Of a stretch of 10,470 nucleotides of DNA, positions 1-8,600 are shown piece after piece. The translations under genes were made by a program, and so were the position numbers. The notes under the pieces are model-generated. The model did no database searches. It saw only the letters and a program-made list of their open reading frames with translations, and was not told where the DNA came from. Every line of letters starts with the position of its first letter. The first letter of the stretch is position 1. This DNA comes from Propionibacteriaceae bacterium (lineage in GTDB: Bacteria > Actinomycetota > Actinomycetes > Propionibacteriales > Propionibacteriaceae): the NCBI GenBank assembly GCA_009781325.1, contig WQYJ01000060.1, positions 1 to 10,470 of the forward strand, read 5' to 3'.

Positions 1-1175
1 ACCGAGAGCCACCCCATGAAGATCATGGCCATCTCTTCATCGTGAAGAACAAGCTGCTTGATCGCTAGCTCATGAACCGACAGGAAGGTCTCAAAGCGGT
101 GAGGGTGATGGACCGCCATATCCATCAGCCAGGATCGTACACAGGCACCAAGCTGGTCTCGGGTGTACTCCAAGGAGAAGTCTTCGACGATCCCCTCGCG
201 GCTAGCGGTTGGTGACAGTCCGGTGGAGTCCAGTACTGCGCGTACGAAGAATGCCCAGTCCGGCAGTAGTTCATCCTCGCGTTGGGAGAGCATCATTCTG
301 CCGAGATAAACCTGGGTGGACTGGTGGGCATTGGGCGGCGGTGCGTACGGCAGGACGAAGCCCTTGCCTCGTGTACCGGTCCCAGGAGCCGACAGGTTAA
401 TAACATCCAGTGGTTCGAAACCCAGTTCTTCTTGGGCAAAGACAGTTAGCTCTGCTGGGTCGGGTGATTCATCAAGAAAGATGGGATGAGCATTGATGCG
501 CGTGGAGTACTCGGGTTTATCCCAGTTCACCTGCGATTCGTCCGTGGCTGGGTTAGGCCCGGAGATCGGATCGGGGGAGCTGGCAATATCGATGGGCACA
601 GGAAGATACTGCCCATAGAGTGCAGCAAGCTGAGACACCGCACTTTCGCAAACCAGTTCAGCGGTGTCGAAGCGCCCAGTGAGATAGACCCGCGTACCGA
701 CCGGTAGTTGGAGGTCGAGTTCGCGTACTGAGAAGGTTCCGTCACCGGAGCCAACCCACTCAACACAGGGGGATCCAGTCGCTGATCGAGTCAGAATCCG
801 AATCTCATCGGAGATCATGAAGCAGGAAAGCAACCCGATTCCGAACTGACCGAGATAGTCTGTGCGTGCCATGTTGAGGATGTCACGCTTCGAACTGCGC
901 CCAACGGTAGCCAGTAACTCAGTGACCTCGTCGCAGGTGAGTCCCATCCCCTCATCAACCAGGACAAACTGCGAATTCTCGGCAGGGTAAATGGTGATTC
1001 CCCACGTTGGGTCTATCGTCAGTGATTCTTCTTCACAGTAGGTCTTCCGCGCGGTGATAGCATCAACCCCGTTTTGCAGGAGTTCGCGCAGATAGACCCG
1101 CGGGCTGGAATAGATATGGCGACCAAGAAGATCAACGACTCCTTGTAAGTCAACCTGAAATGGCCGCGCGTCCAC
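1..1175 (-). CDS. HSP90-family molecular chaperone (HtpG-like), 3' end outside window
   Basis: This is an ATP-dependent cytoplasmic chaperone of the HSP90/HtpG family; 391 codons are visible and family members are usually about 600 residues or more. The GHKL ATPase domain (about residues 1-200) keeps its key residues: the RELLQNGVDA helix with E31, N35 and D38, D74 in DEGMGL, and the lid glycines in GQFGIG (109-114). The middle domain follows, with the catalytic-type Arg in TASREG near residue 326, so the ATPase looks intact. The N-terminus (FQVDLQG, then YSSPRVYLRELLQN) resembles the short HSP90-like proteins of Actinobacteria more than classical E. coli HtpG; this comparison is from memory. 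The GTG at 1175-1173 is the start because an in-frame TAG lies 15 bases upstream and AGAGAGGGA precedes it at the usual distance. The C-terminal dimerisation domain is not visible. It is transcribed divergently from the sugar operon, and a functional link to it is not evident. Confidence 0.9.
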   Translation of the reverse strand, partial: MDARPFQVDLQGVVDLLGRHIYSSPRVYLRELLQNGVDAITARKTYCEEESLTIDPTWGITIYPAENSQFVLVDEGMGLTCDEVTELLATVGRSSKRDILNMARTDYLGQFGIGLLSCFMISDEIRILTRSATGSPCVEWVGSGDGTFSVRELDLQLPVGTRVYLTGRFDTAELVCESAVSQLAALYGQYLPVPIDIASSPDPISGPNPATDESQVNWDKPEYSTRINAHPIFLDESPDPAELTVFAQEELGFEPLDVINLSAPGTGTRGKGFVLPYAPPPNAHQSTQVYLGRMMLSQREDELLPDWAFFVRAVLDSTGLSPTASREGIVEDFSLEYTRDQLGACVRSWLMDMAVHHPHRFETFLSVHELAIKQLVLHDEEMAMIFMGWLS

Positions 1176-1180
1176 GAGTG

Positions 1181-1189
1181 TCCCTCTCT
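1181..1189 (-). promoter_or_regulatory. Ribosome binding site for the GTG-started HSP90-like gene
   Basis: On the minus strand AGAGAGGGA ends 5 bases before the GTG at 1175. The match to the 3' end of 16S rRNA is purine-rich but imperfect. With the in-frame TAG just upstream, it fixes the start on a GTG that an ATG-only search would miss. Confidence 0.6.
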
Positions 1190-1262
1190 AATTTCATCCC
1201 AATCTACCAAGGTTTCCGCTGGTAGGTTTTGTCTTCCCATTCCCTAAGAATCGGAGGATACA

Positions 1263-1287
1263 AGGATCTTTGCAACTTAGAGATCCT
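1263..1287. promoter_or_regulatory. Perfect 7-bp dyad (AGGATCT-N11-AGATCCT), candidate operator
   Basis: The two arms at 1263-1269 and 1281-1287 are exact reverse complements. They are separated by 11 bases, so the arm centres are 18 bp apart. Relative to a transcription start at 1315 the dyad covers about -52 to -28, where a repressor would block RNA polymerase at the -35 region. It sits in the divergent spacer between the HSP90-like gene and the sugar operon, so it could serve either promoter. No family of regulator can be named from the half-site; it lacks the central CG typical of LacI-family operators. That it is an operator is inferred from symmetry and position only. Confidence 0.4.
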
Positions 1288-1308
1288 AGTACACCAGGCC
1301 ACTAGACT
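1286..1308 (+). promoter_or_regulatory. Candidate leaderless promoter (-10 TAGACT) for the alpha-glucosidase operon, with overlapping dyad
   Basis: TAGACT at 1303-1308 fits the actinobacterial TANNNT -10 pattern and ends 6 bases before the ATG at 1315. Transcription would then begin at or next to the A of the start codon. No Shine-Dalgarno sequence precedes this ATG (the preceding bases are ACTGAACAC), which agrees with a leaderless mRNA. No good -35 hexamer is seen at the usual spacing. A second, shorter dyad, CTAGT-N10-ACTAG (arms 1286-1290 and 1301-1305), overlaps the -10 box; with 5-bp arms it may be chance. Confidence 0.45.
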
Positions 1309-1314
1309 GAACAC

Positions 1315-3006
1315 ATGAACCAGTTATCATCACAGCGGCCGTGGTGGAAAGATGCTGTTTTCTACCAGATTTATCCGCGCAGCTTCCAGGATTCGAATGG
1401 AGATGGGATCGGTGATATCCCAGGAATCATCTCTCGTCTGGACCAGGTAGCAGCACTCGGAGTCACCGCGCTGTGGCTATCCCCGCTCTACTGCTCCCCC
1501 GATGCTGACAACGGATATGACATCTCTGATTACTGCGCGATTGATCCGCGGTACGGGACACTGGAGGACTTCGATCGTCTGGTCAACGAAGCCGGGAAGC
1601 GCGGTCTGAGGATCATCATGGATTTGGTCATCAACCATACCTCCGATCAGCACCAGTGGTTCCAGGCGAGCCGACAGAGCATCGAGCCGTACACCGACTA
1701 CTACATCTGGCATGAGGCTGGCAAGGACTCTTCCCTGCCGCCGAATAACTGGACGGGGTTCTTCATGGGAAGTACTTGGACCTGGGATGAGGTACGAGAA
1801 GAGTTCTACCTCCATCTGTTCGATAAGGCTCAGCCGGATCTGAACTATCACAACCCGAAGGTCCTCGAAGAAATCAAGAATGTGATGCGTTTCTGGCTGG
1901 ATCGCGGAATCTCGGGTTTCCGCTGTGATGTGATCTCACTGCTTTACAAAGAATCCTTGGCTGACGGGCACGGCCTGCCGATCATCCGCGGATTGGAACA
2001 CTATAAGGGCCGCGATGGCACGCACAGGATCCTCCAAGAACTGCGCCGTGATGTTCTCGATCCGTACGGCGCCTTCACTGTCGGGGAAACGGTGATGGTC
2101 TCGCTAGAGGAGGCTAAGACCCTGTGCGATCCCGACCGCAAGGAGCTTGACCTACTCTTCTACTTTGACCATCTGGAAGTCGACCGACTGTTTGCCAGGT
2201 ACGGGCCTAAGCCCTTCCGTGCCGATACTCTGCTGAACCGGCTCACTGTCTGGGAGCAGGGGTTGGATTGGAATGCTCTCTACCTGGAGAACCACGATCA
2301 GCCGAGAATCGTCTCTCATTACGGGGACGACAAGCAGTATTGGTCCCGCAGTTCTTCTCTGTTTGCGGTTTTACTGTTCACTTTGCGTGGCACCCCCTTC
2401 CTCTATCAAGGCCAAGAGATCGGGATGACCAACTTCGATTTCACCTCCATCGAACAACTCGATGATGTTGAGAGCCGCAACATGGATCAACTCCTCGCTA
2501 AAGCTTTCATCCCTGCACCTCTGCGCTGGCGGCTCATCCGCGACTCTTCGCGAGACAATGCCCGTACTCCTGTGCAATGGGATTCATCCAAGGGAGCTGG
2601 TTTCACTACCTCGCGGCCATGGCTGCCGATTAACTCCAACTCCACCTGGCTGAACTACGAGCGCCAGGACAGCGATCCTCGCTCGGTTCTCAACTTCTAC
2701 CGCAGGATGATTCGACTGCGCCGCGACTGCCCCACGCTGATGGACGGTGGATTCGAACCAGTCTTTGCTGACCGTGCGATCATGGTCTACCGGCGTACCC
2801 CTGCCGAGGATTCCACCGATCCTGCCTACACGATCTGGCTGAACTTCTCCGGGTACATCCAGTACCTCGATCAGCTCGATGCCAGCGAAGGCGATGGTAC
2901 GGGAGAGTCGATGTGTGTGGCCTCCAATACCGGCAGGCGCCGACTGGATGGGATTCTCCTGCCCTGGGAGGCCATGGTGATTCGCGAGGGAGCTGCCTCG
3001 TTATGA
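1315..3006 (+). CDS. GH13 subfamily 31-type alpha-glucosidase (oligo-1,6-glucosidase-like)
   Basis: A 563-residue cytoplasmic enzyme without a signal peptide, full length for oligo-1,6-glucosidase, isomaltase and dextran glucosidase. It would hydrolyse terminal alpha-glucosides from the non-reducing end with retention. In order are seen the metal loop DSNGDGIGD (26-34), region I DLVINH (103-108), region V QPDLN (173-177, the oligo-1,6-glucosidase signature), region II GFRCDV with nucleophile D205, acid/base E258 in VGETV, and region IV ENHDQPR with transition-state D328. RDNARTPVQWD (413-423) is typical of the subfamily. V206 directly after the nucleophile is, in the characterised family, linked to preference for alpha-1,6 over alpha-1,4 bonds, where Ala or Thr is usual. 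The motif YQGQEIG has Gln at 367 where many relatives have Glu. The stop overlaps the next start (ATGA). Sucrose, isomaltose, panose or melezitose remain possible substrates. Confidence 0.92.
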   Translation: MNQLSSQRPWWKDAVFYQIYPRSFQDSNGDGIGDIPGIISRLDQVAALGVTALWLSPLYCSPDADNGYDISDYCAIDPRYGTLEDFDRLVNEAGKRGLRIIMDLVINHTSDQHQWFQASRQSIEPYTDYYIWHEAGKDSSLPPNNWTGFFMGSTWTWDEVREEFYLHLFDKAQPDLNYHNPKVLEEIKNVMRFWLDRGISGFRCDVISLLYKESLADGHGLPIIRGLEHYKGRDGTHRILQELRRDVLDPYGAFTVGETVMVSLEEAKTLCDPDRKELDLLFYFDHLEVDRLFARYGPKPFRADTLLNRLTVWEQGLDWNALYLENHDQPRIVSHYGDDKQYWSRSSSLFAVLLFTLRGTPFLYQGQEIGMTNFDFTSIEQLDDVESRNMDQLLAKAFIPAPLRWRLIRDSSRDNARTPVQWDSSKGAGFTTSRPWLPINSNSTWLNYERQDSDPRSVLNFYRRMIRLRRDCPTLMDGGFEPVFADRAIMVYRRTPAEDSTDPAYTIWLNFSGYIQYLDQLDASEGDGTGESMCVASNTGRRRLDGILLPWEAMVIREGAASL

Positions 3007-5357
3007 TTGCCGATGCAGATCAGGTCTTTCGCCTGGAGACTCAGGACTCCAGCTACTGGTTCCGCATCACCAGTCACGGTCATCTTGAGCATCTGCACTA
3101 TGGGATTCGGTTGCCCAGGGATCAATCAGCGGAGTCCCTGGCCATCAAACGCAGCGCTGAGATAGGTACCTCCATTGCCTATAGTGACGAGGATCCCTTC
3201 TATTGCTTGGATCACCTTTGTCTGGAATGGTCTGGGGTCGGTGCCGGAGATTTTCGTGAGTCGCCGATTGAGGTAGTCGGCAGCGACGGTGCTTATAGTT
3301 GTGATTTCCTTTACTCCAATCACGCCATTATCCCCGGTGCCATGAAAGCTGACACACTGCCCCTGGCATACGGCGCTGATGCGCAGACCCTGCGGATCGA
3401 GTTGGTTGACCAAGCTGCTCACCTCTCACTGATCCTGTGGTACACCGTCTTCGAGTCTGCCAATGTCATTGCACGACGAGCCACCCTGACTAACCTGGGT
3501 GAAGAACCTATGTCAGTACGCAAGCTAGCCTCCCTCATGGTGGACATCCCCGATCAAGGTTTTCGTCTTCTCAGTCTGCATGGCGGATGGATCAAGGAAG
3601 CTCATCTCCAAGACCAACCTGTGGGCTATGGGGCAATGGTGAACTCATCGACTACTGGGATCAGTTCGAACCGATGTAACCCAGGGTTTCTTCTGGCGCA
3701 AGCATCAGCAACTGAGTCCCAAGGGCGGGTTTACGGATTCAACCTCATCTACTCCGGCAACCATCGCAGCGTCATTGAGAAGTCCAACCATGATGTAGTG
3801 AGACTCACCCTGGGAATCAATCCGCACTGCTTCGAATGGGTGCTGGCTCCAGGAGAATCTTTCGAAACCCCCCAGGGCGTCATGACCTGTTCCGGGGATG
3901 GGATCGGGGGAGCATCACGGAACCTCCATGATTTCGTCAATGACCACATCGTACGCGGCGACTGGAAACACCGAGTTCGTCCGGTGGTCTACAACAATTG
4001 GGAAGCTACCTTCTTCAAGTTCACCTCCGGTAAGCTCCTTGGTTTGGCTCGTCGGGCGAAGGCTTTGGGCGCGGAGGTCTTCGTCCTTGATGACGGGTGG
4101 TTCGGTGCCCGCGATTCGGATCGCGCAGGGCTGGGCGACTATCGGGTCAATCGCCGCAAGTTTCCCTCCGGTCTGCCTGCCTTTGCTGACCGTATTCGCT
4201 CGATTGGGCTCGGGTTCGGCATCTGGGTAGAACCCGAGATGGTCAACACCGACTCCGATCTCTACCGAGCCCACCCCGACTGGGCTGTCACTACTCCCGG
4301 CCGGACTGCACGCATGGGCCGCCACCAGTTAGTCCTCGACCTCACCAGGGCGGAGGTACGCGACTACATCGTTGACAATGTGGGTCGGATCATCGACGAC
4401 ACTGGTGCTGCCTATGTGAAATGGGATTTCAATCGGGGATTGTCAGATGCGTTTTCCCCCGGGCTGGCCAACCAAGGCGAGTTCTTCCATCGCTACATCC
4501 TTGGACTCTACGAGGTCTTAGCCCGCATCTTCTGGTCCCGACCGAGCGTACTGTTGGAATCCTGTGCTTCCGGGGGAAATCGTTTCGACCTGGGAATGCT
4601 GTGCTATTCGCCGCAGATATGGGCCTCTGATGATACCGATCCAATTGAGCGCCTGAAGATCCAAGGGGGTCTGACTCATCTCTATCCGGTCTCAGCTATG
4701 GGTGCTCACGTCTCTGAGGCACCGCACCAACAAACCCTGCGGAATACCCCGCTCACAACCCGCTTTAATGTTTCTGCTTTTGGTTGTCTGGGCTATGAGC
4801 TGGATCTTCGGATGTTGTCGAAGGTCGAGAGAGCCGAGATTCGCGAGCAGATCCAGTTCTATAAACACCACCGGGCTCTTTTACAGTACGGGCGCTTCTT
4901 CCGTACTGATCGAGAATCTGGCGCCAAGCCGAATAAGGTGATCTGGACGATGGCTTCTCGGGACGGAACCCAGGCAGTCACCGGTTTCTTCCAGACTCTG
5001 ACTCAAGCAAGCGAAGGCTTCGACCGCCTTGTTATTGAGGGACTGAAGCCTTCAACGAAGTACACTGTGGAAACGCGTCTACAGTCCATCTTCATCTCTC
5101 GTTTCGGCGGCTTAGTCAAACACCTTCTCCCGGTGAGCCTGAACCCCGAAGGGATCATTCTTGGCATCGCCAAGCGCCTTATGCGAATAACCGACTGCGT
5201 GGAAACCTTCGAAGCCTATGGTGAGGTTCTCGGCGATGGAATTGGGCTGAATAATCAGTTTATGGGCAGCTATTACAACCCACATACCCGCCTTCTTGGA
5301 GATTTCGGATCTAACCTATATCTGACCTGTCTCCACGACGAACAGACCGCTTCTTAA
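3003..5357 (+). CDS. GH36 alpha-galactosidase
   Basis: A 784-residue retaining alpha-galactosidase that removes terminal alpha-galactose from melibiose, raffinose, stachyose and similar sugars. It has no signal peptide, so it is probably cytoplasmic; relatives form tetramers. An N-terminal beta-sandwich (about 1-320) precedes the TIM barrel, which shows DDGWFG (363-368, galactose contacts), GIWVEPEM (406-413), the nucleophile D475 in YVKWDFNR, CASGGNRFDLG (521-531), and the acid/base Asp in ASDDTD (D543 or D544). The C-terminal beta domain ends with the conserved YYNPHTRLLGDFGS (757-770). I place the start at 3003, where ATG overlaps the previous TGA by 4 bases, with GGGAG ten bases upstream. 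An ATG 90 bases earlier in frame would extend into the alpha-glucosidase and adds no family-like sequence. The overlap implies translational coupling, so the two hydrolases are made together. Subfamily members AgaA, RafA and MelA cannot be separated here, so no symbol is given. Confidence 0.94.
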   Translation: MIADADQVFRLETQDSSYWFRITSHGHLEHLHYGIRLPRDQSAESLAIKRSAEIGTSIAYSDEDPFYCLDHLCLEWSGVGAGDFRESPIEVVGSDGAYSCDFLYSNHAIIPGAMKADTLPLAYGADAQTLRIELVDQAAHLSLILWYTVFESANVIARRATLTNLGEEPMSVRKLASLMVDIPDQGFRLLSLHGGWIKEAHLQDQPVGYGAMVNSSTTGISSNRCNPGFLLAQASATESQGRVYGFNLIYSGNHRSVIEKSNHDVVRLTLGINPHCFEWVLAPGESFETPQGVMTCSGDGIGGASRNLHDFVNDHIVRGDWKHRVRPVVYNNWEATFFKFTSGKLLGLARRAKALGAEVFVLDDGWFGARDSDRAGLGDYRVNRRKFPSGLPAFADRIRSIGLGFGIWVEPEMVNTDSDLYRAHPDWAVTTPGRTARMGRHQLVLDLTRAEVRDYIVDNVGRIIDDTGAAYVKWDFNRGLSDAFSPGLANQGEFFHRYILGLYEVLARIFWSRPSVLLESCASGGNRFDLGMLCYSPQIWASDDTDPIERLKIQGGLTHLYPVSAMGAHVSEAPHQQTLRNTPLTTRFNVSAFGCLGYELDLRMLSKVERAEIREQIQFYKHHRALLQYGRFFRTDRESGAKPNKVIWTMASRDGTQAVTGFFQTLTQASEGFDRLVIEGLKPSTKYTVETRLQSIFISRFGGLVKHLLPVSLNPEGIILGIAKRLMRITDCVETFEAYGEVLGDGIGLNNQFMGSYYNPHTRLLGDFGSNLYLTCLHDEQTAS

Positions 5358-5530
5358 GAGTTGTCTAAGGAGATGTGTATCACTAAGCAATCAGGGTGAT
5401 AATACTGCTATGCACACTATATTATATGTGCCAGGGTTGCTCCCCCGGTAGTCGAGGATGCCACGGGGCCAATTCTGCAGGGGGGAGTCCGCTTTCGGGA
5501 CACACTCGGATGCACATGTGAGGAGTCATC
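5358..5530 (+). promoter_or_regulatory. Intergenic leader of the giant repeat protein, with an A+T-rich block and dyad
   Basis: No gene is seen in this stretch. GATAAT (5398-5403) and TATATT/TATTAT (5418-5425) are possible -10 boxes in an A+T-rich block of about 30 bases, with no convincing -35 for any of them. A dyad GCACA-N10-TGTGC (arms 5412-5416 and 5427-5431) flanks the second box and could be an operator. About 90 bases of C/G-run-rich leader follow (CCCCCGG near 5442-5448, CGGGG near 5464-5468, a run of six G at 5480-5485), with CCCCG and CGGGG able to pair. No riboswitch class is recognised. No clear terminator for the upstream operon is present: a 6-bp A+T-rich stem (5378-5383 with 5396-5401) has no T run. 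Confidence 0.4.
5520..5525 (+). promoter_or_regulatory. Ribosome binding site GAGGAG of the giant secreted protein
   Basis: GAGGAG lies 5 bases before the ATG at 5531. It is the strongest Shine-Dalgarno match in the window and fixes the start, which is immediately followed by a signal peptide. Confidence 0.85.
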
Positions 5531-5614
5531 ATGCACCGACGCATACTAGCCCTTGTGGCAGCGGTTTCTGTTTCTTTTTCTGCTCTATTAGGGGGTACTT
5601 TTGCCGCCCAGGCT
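5531..5614 (+). other. Sec signal peptide of the giant repeat protein
   Basis: Residues 1-28 begin with MHRR, followed by a hydrophobic stretch of about 20 residues rich in Ala, Val and Leu, and end in A-Q-A before A-D-T. That is a standard signal peptidase I site after residue 28. No lipobox cysteine and no twin-arginine motif with the required context are seen, so Sec export of a non-lipidated protein is expected. Confidence 0.88.
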
Positions 5615-8600
5615 GCAGATACCACGACCATCTCGGGGAAGGTCAATCTGCCGGCTGGCTGCAACTGGTCTGTTGACCCCACAGATCCTGCTCCTTGGTT
5701 GGGTGATGTCGGCATTGTGTCTGTGGTTGATGTCGGCACTGATGATGCCTACTTTGAGGAGTGGACTGTGGTACCGATCAATCCTGATGGTACGTACTCC
5801 TGGGATGAGGCGCTGCCGGGCACTGACTACCTGATTTATGCGTTGTCACGCGACTTGAATACACCGTGCGCTCTCTTTGGCACTTATGCCGGTGGGTTTG
5901 CAATGCTGAGTGATGTCAACTTCGCTCACTTGGCCAACCCAGACATTGTCTTCTCAGTTGACGCCGCAGGAACACCGCTGACGGGTGTCGATATCACCAT
6001 GGTCCCAATTGAGGCATATGCCACCGGCACCGTTGACATTCCCAGTTTCTCTGACGTTTTTGTATATGTCATCGAGATCGATGAGTGGTTCAATGCTGTA
6101 GATGCCACCTACGCAAATGTGGACATTGACGGCACCTATTCACTCCCGGTCAAAGTTGGCTCAACCATCATTGTTGATGCCTGGGCGGATGATTACCTCG
6201 AAACATGGGTCGGTGGGTACACGGGTTGGACCTATGATTACTCTGAGCCTCTCATCACGAAGATTCCGATCCTCACCCCTGGTGAGACACACATTGATGG
6301 CATCCTCACACTTATCCCAGAGCTTGAAGACTTTGGAGTTTCGATTTCGGGGAGCGTCACCCTCCCCAACGGGGTCGACTGGGACGTTGATCCACTGGAT
6401 CCCAGTCCGTGGATGGGCCGTGTTGCTATCGCACCCGTGACTGACCTAGGCACGGAGTATCCATTCTTTGAAATGACTCGTCGTACGGATGTAAAGCCCG
6501 ACGGCACCTTTTCCTGGCCTTGGGCTGAACCCGGCAAGGACTATGTTGTCTTCGTCGACCCATACGACTTGGCTCTCACCTCGTATGACCTCCTTGTGTC
6601 ATATCCCGGTGGGTTTTCATCGATGGGCGGCCCTGCACTTTCCGCTTTGGGGAACCCGGCTAGCATAGTCTCCATCGACGCTGCTGGAACATCACAGGCT
6701 GGCATTGACATCACAATGATCCCTGCCGAGGCTCACATCGAAGGCACCGTTGAACCAGTAGGTGAAGATGGAGCCAATGTGGCGGTTTGCGAGCCCAACG
6801 AAGCGCTGACGGTTTTTGTTGATTGCGGCTGGATATATGTCGATGATGATGGCACCTTCTCCGTCCCTGTGAAAGTTGGAGCGACTGTCGTGGTTTCTGC
6901 CTATGCTCCCGGCTATGCCTACACCTGGGCTGGCGGAGCAACAGGATGGACAGAGGATGTGTCCACTGCTCTGTTCACAAAGTTTGAGGTCAAAGGCCCT
7001 GGTGTGATCACGATCGATGAGCCAATCCGTCTCGCCTCCGCAATCACCATTTCTGGAGCGGTGACCTTACCCAACGGATATAGCTGGGTTGATGACTTAG
7101 GCGACCCCAATGCTAATCTCGGCCACGTCCGAATCGCATCTGTCGCTGATGCCGGAACTGACTCTGCGCACTTAGATGGAAGAGTCACTGACATGGCTTG
7201 GATTACCCCGGATGGCACCTATTCCTGGGCTGGCGGTATCGCCGGCGCAGACTATGTAGTCTTCGTGCTACCAGATGAGCTGAATATCACTCCTAGCTTT
7301 GCGTGGACAACCTTCTCTAATGGATCTACGATAACGGGTTACCCACAGGACTGGGTTCTATCAGACCCAGGCATCATTGTCTCCATCAATGCCGCGGGCG
7401 ATTCACTAGAAAACGTCAACATTGAGGTAGCCGCACCAAATGCATTAATCACCGGAACTGTTCTTTGGCCCCAAGACTCATTCGCATCAGTAATCACGTG
7501 TGAGATTGATGATTCGTTCGAGCCTTCGAACTGCAACTCATATGGGGTCGATGATGATGGCTCCTACGTCGTACCTACAACTGTTGGAACCACCATGGTT
7601 CTATGCGCGTTCGCCGAGGGATACAGCTACACCTGGCTAGGCGGAGCCGTCGGCTGGGATACCGACTTCTCCAGTGATCTCGTCACCAAGGTACCGATCC
7701 TTACCCCTGGAAATACCGAGGTGCCAGACATAACGCTTGCTCGTACCCCATTCCTATCCGGCACAGTGGTTTTGCCGCCAGGCTACGACTGGGACGTCGA
7801 CCCGGATGACGAGGATCCTTGGTACGGGTGGGTCTACATAATGAGCGTAGCTGATGCAGACCAGGAGAACCCGTATATCGATGGAGATGTTTTTGGACTA
7901 GCGTGGATTGAGTCGGATGGCTCCTATTGGTGGGATGAAGCCGAACCGGGCAGGGATTACGTAGCCTTCGTCAGGCCCATGGACCTGATGATCAGTCCCA
8001 CTGATTACTTTGGGGCGTTCTATGGTGGTCAGGGAATGCTATATGTGCCCGCGGACGCCTATTTGACGAACCCAAACGTCATCATCTCGATGGATGCTGA
8101 TGGAACACCCATAACAGGCCTCGACATCGAGATCATTCCCCACCAGGCATGGGTTGAGGGAACAATTACCCCAGTAGTTCCTATGGAAACATGGGTGTGG
8201 GCTTGCACTGTTGACGATGCTCTCACCATGCTGGTCGATTGCATCGGAGCGTACACCGATGATGACGGCAATTACTCAATACCGGTTCTTGTTGGCTCGA
8301 CTGTCGTCATCAGTGCAGAGGCTCCCGGGTATCTGGAATCATGGCTCGGCGGAGCTGTCGGCGATGTCGAGGACCTGTCGAGTCCTCTTGTTACGACAGT
8401 CTCAATTCCTGGCCCAGGTGTCATCCCCATTGATGAGATCGAACTTGTCCTCGGATCCACGATTTCCGGAAAGATCATTCTGCCTGCAGGTTACGAGTTT
8501 GATGAAGACGACTACGTTGAAGTCCTTGCTATCGAAGTGGAACTCGATGGAGACAGTTTCTCTTTGACCTATACCGGGTTCTCTGGAATATGTGACAGTA

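Noticed and set aside
209..1240. Short plus-strand and other-frame open stretches over the HSP90-like gene, including one on the minus strand at 1019-1240
   Set aside because: They overlap a long frame with all HSP90 ATP-site motifs; the 1019-1240 stretch is the same strand in a different frame and has no family match.
2913..3002. An in-frame ATG at 2913 that would lengthen the alpha-galactosidase by 30 residues
   Set aside because: It lies inside the alpha-glucosidase gene, the extra residues do not look like the GH36 N-terminus, and the ATG at 3003 overlaps the preceding stop as ATGA with a usable GGGAG upstream.
5378..5401. Stem TATCAC/GTGATA as a terminator for the sugar operon
   Set aside because: Only six A+T-rich pairs with a 12-base loop and no T run after it; too weak to call.
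5513..5520. Perfect 8-bp palindrome CACATGTG next to the RBS
   Set aside because: Short palindromes of this length arise by chance and it has no repeated copy or promoter context; kept only as a remark in the leader finding.
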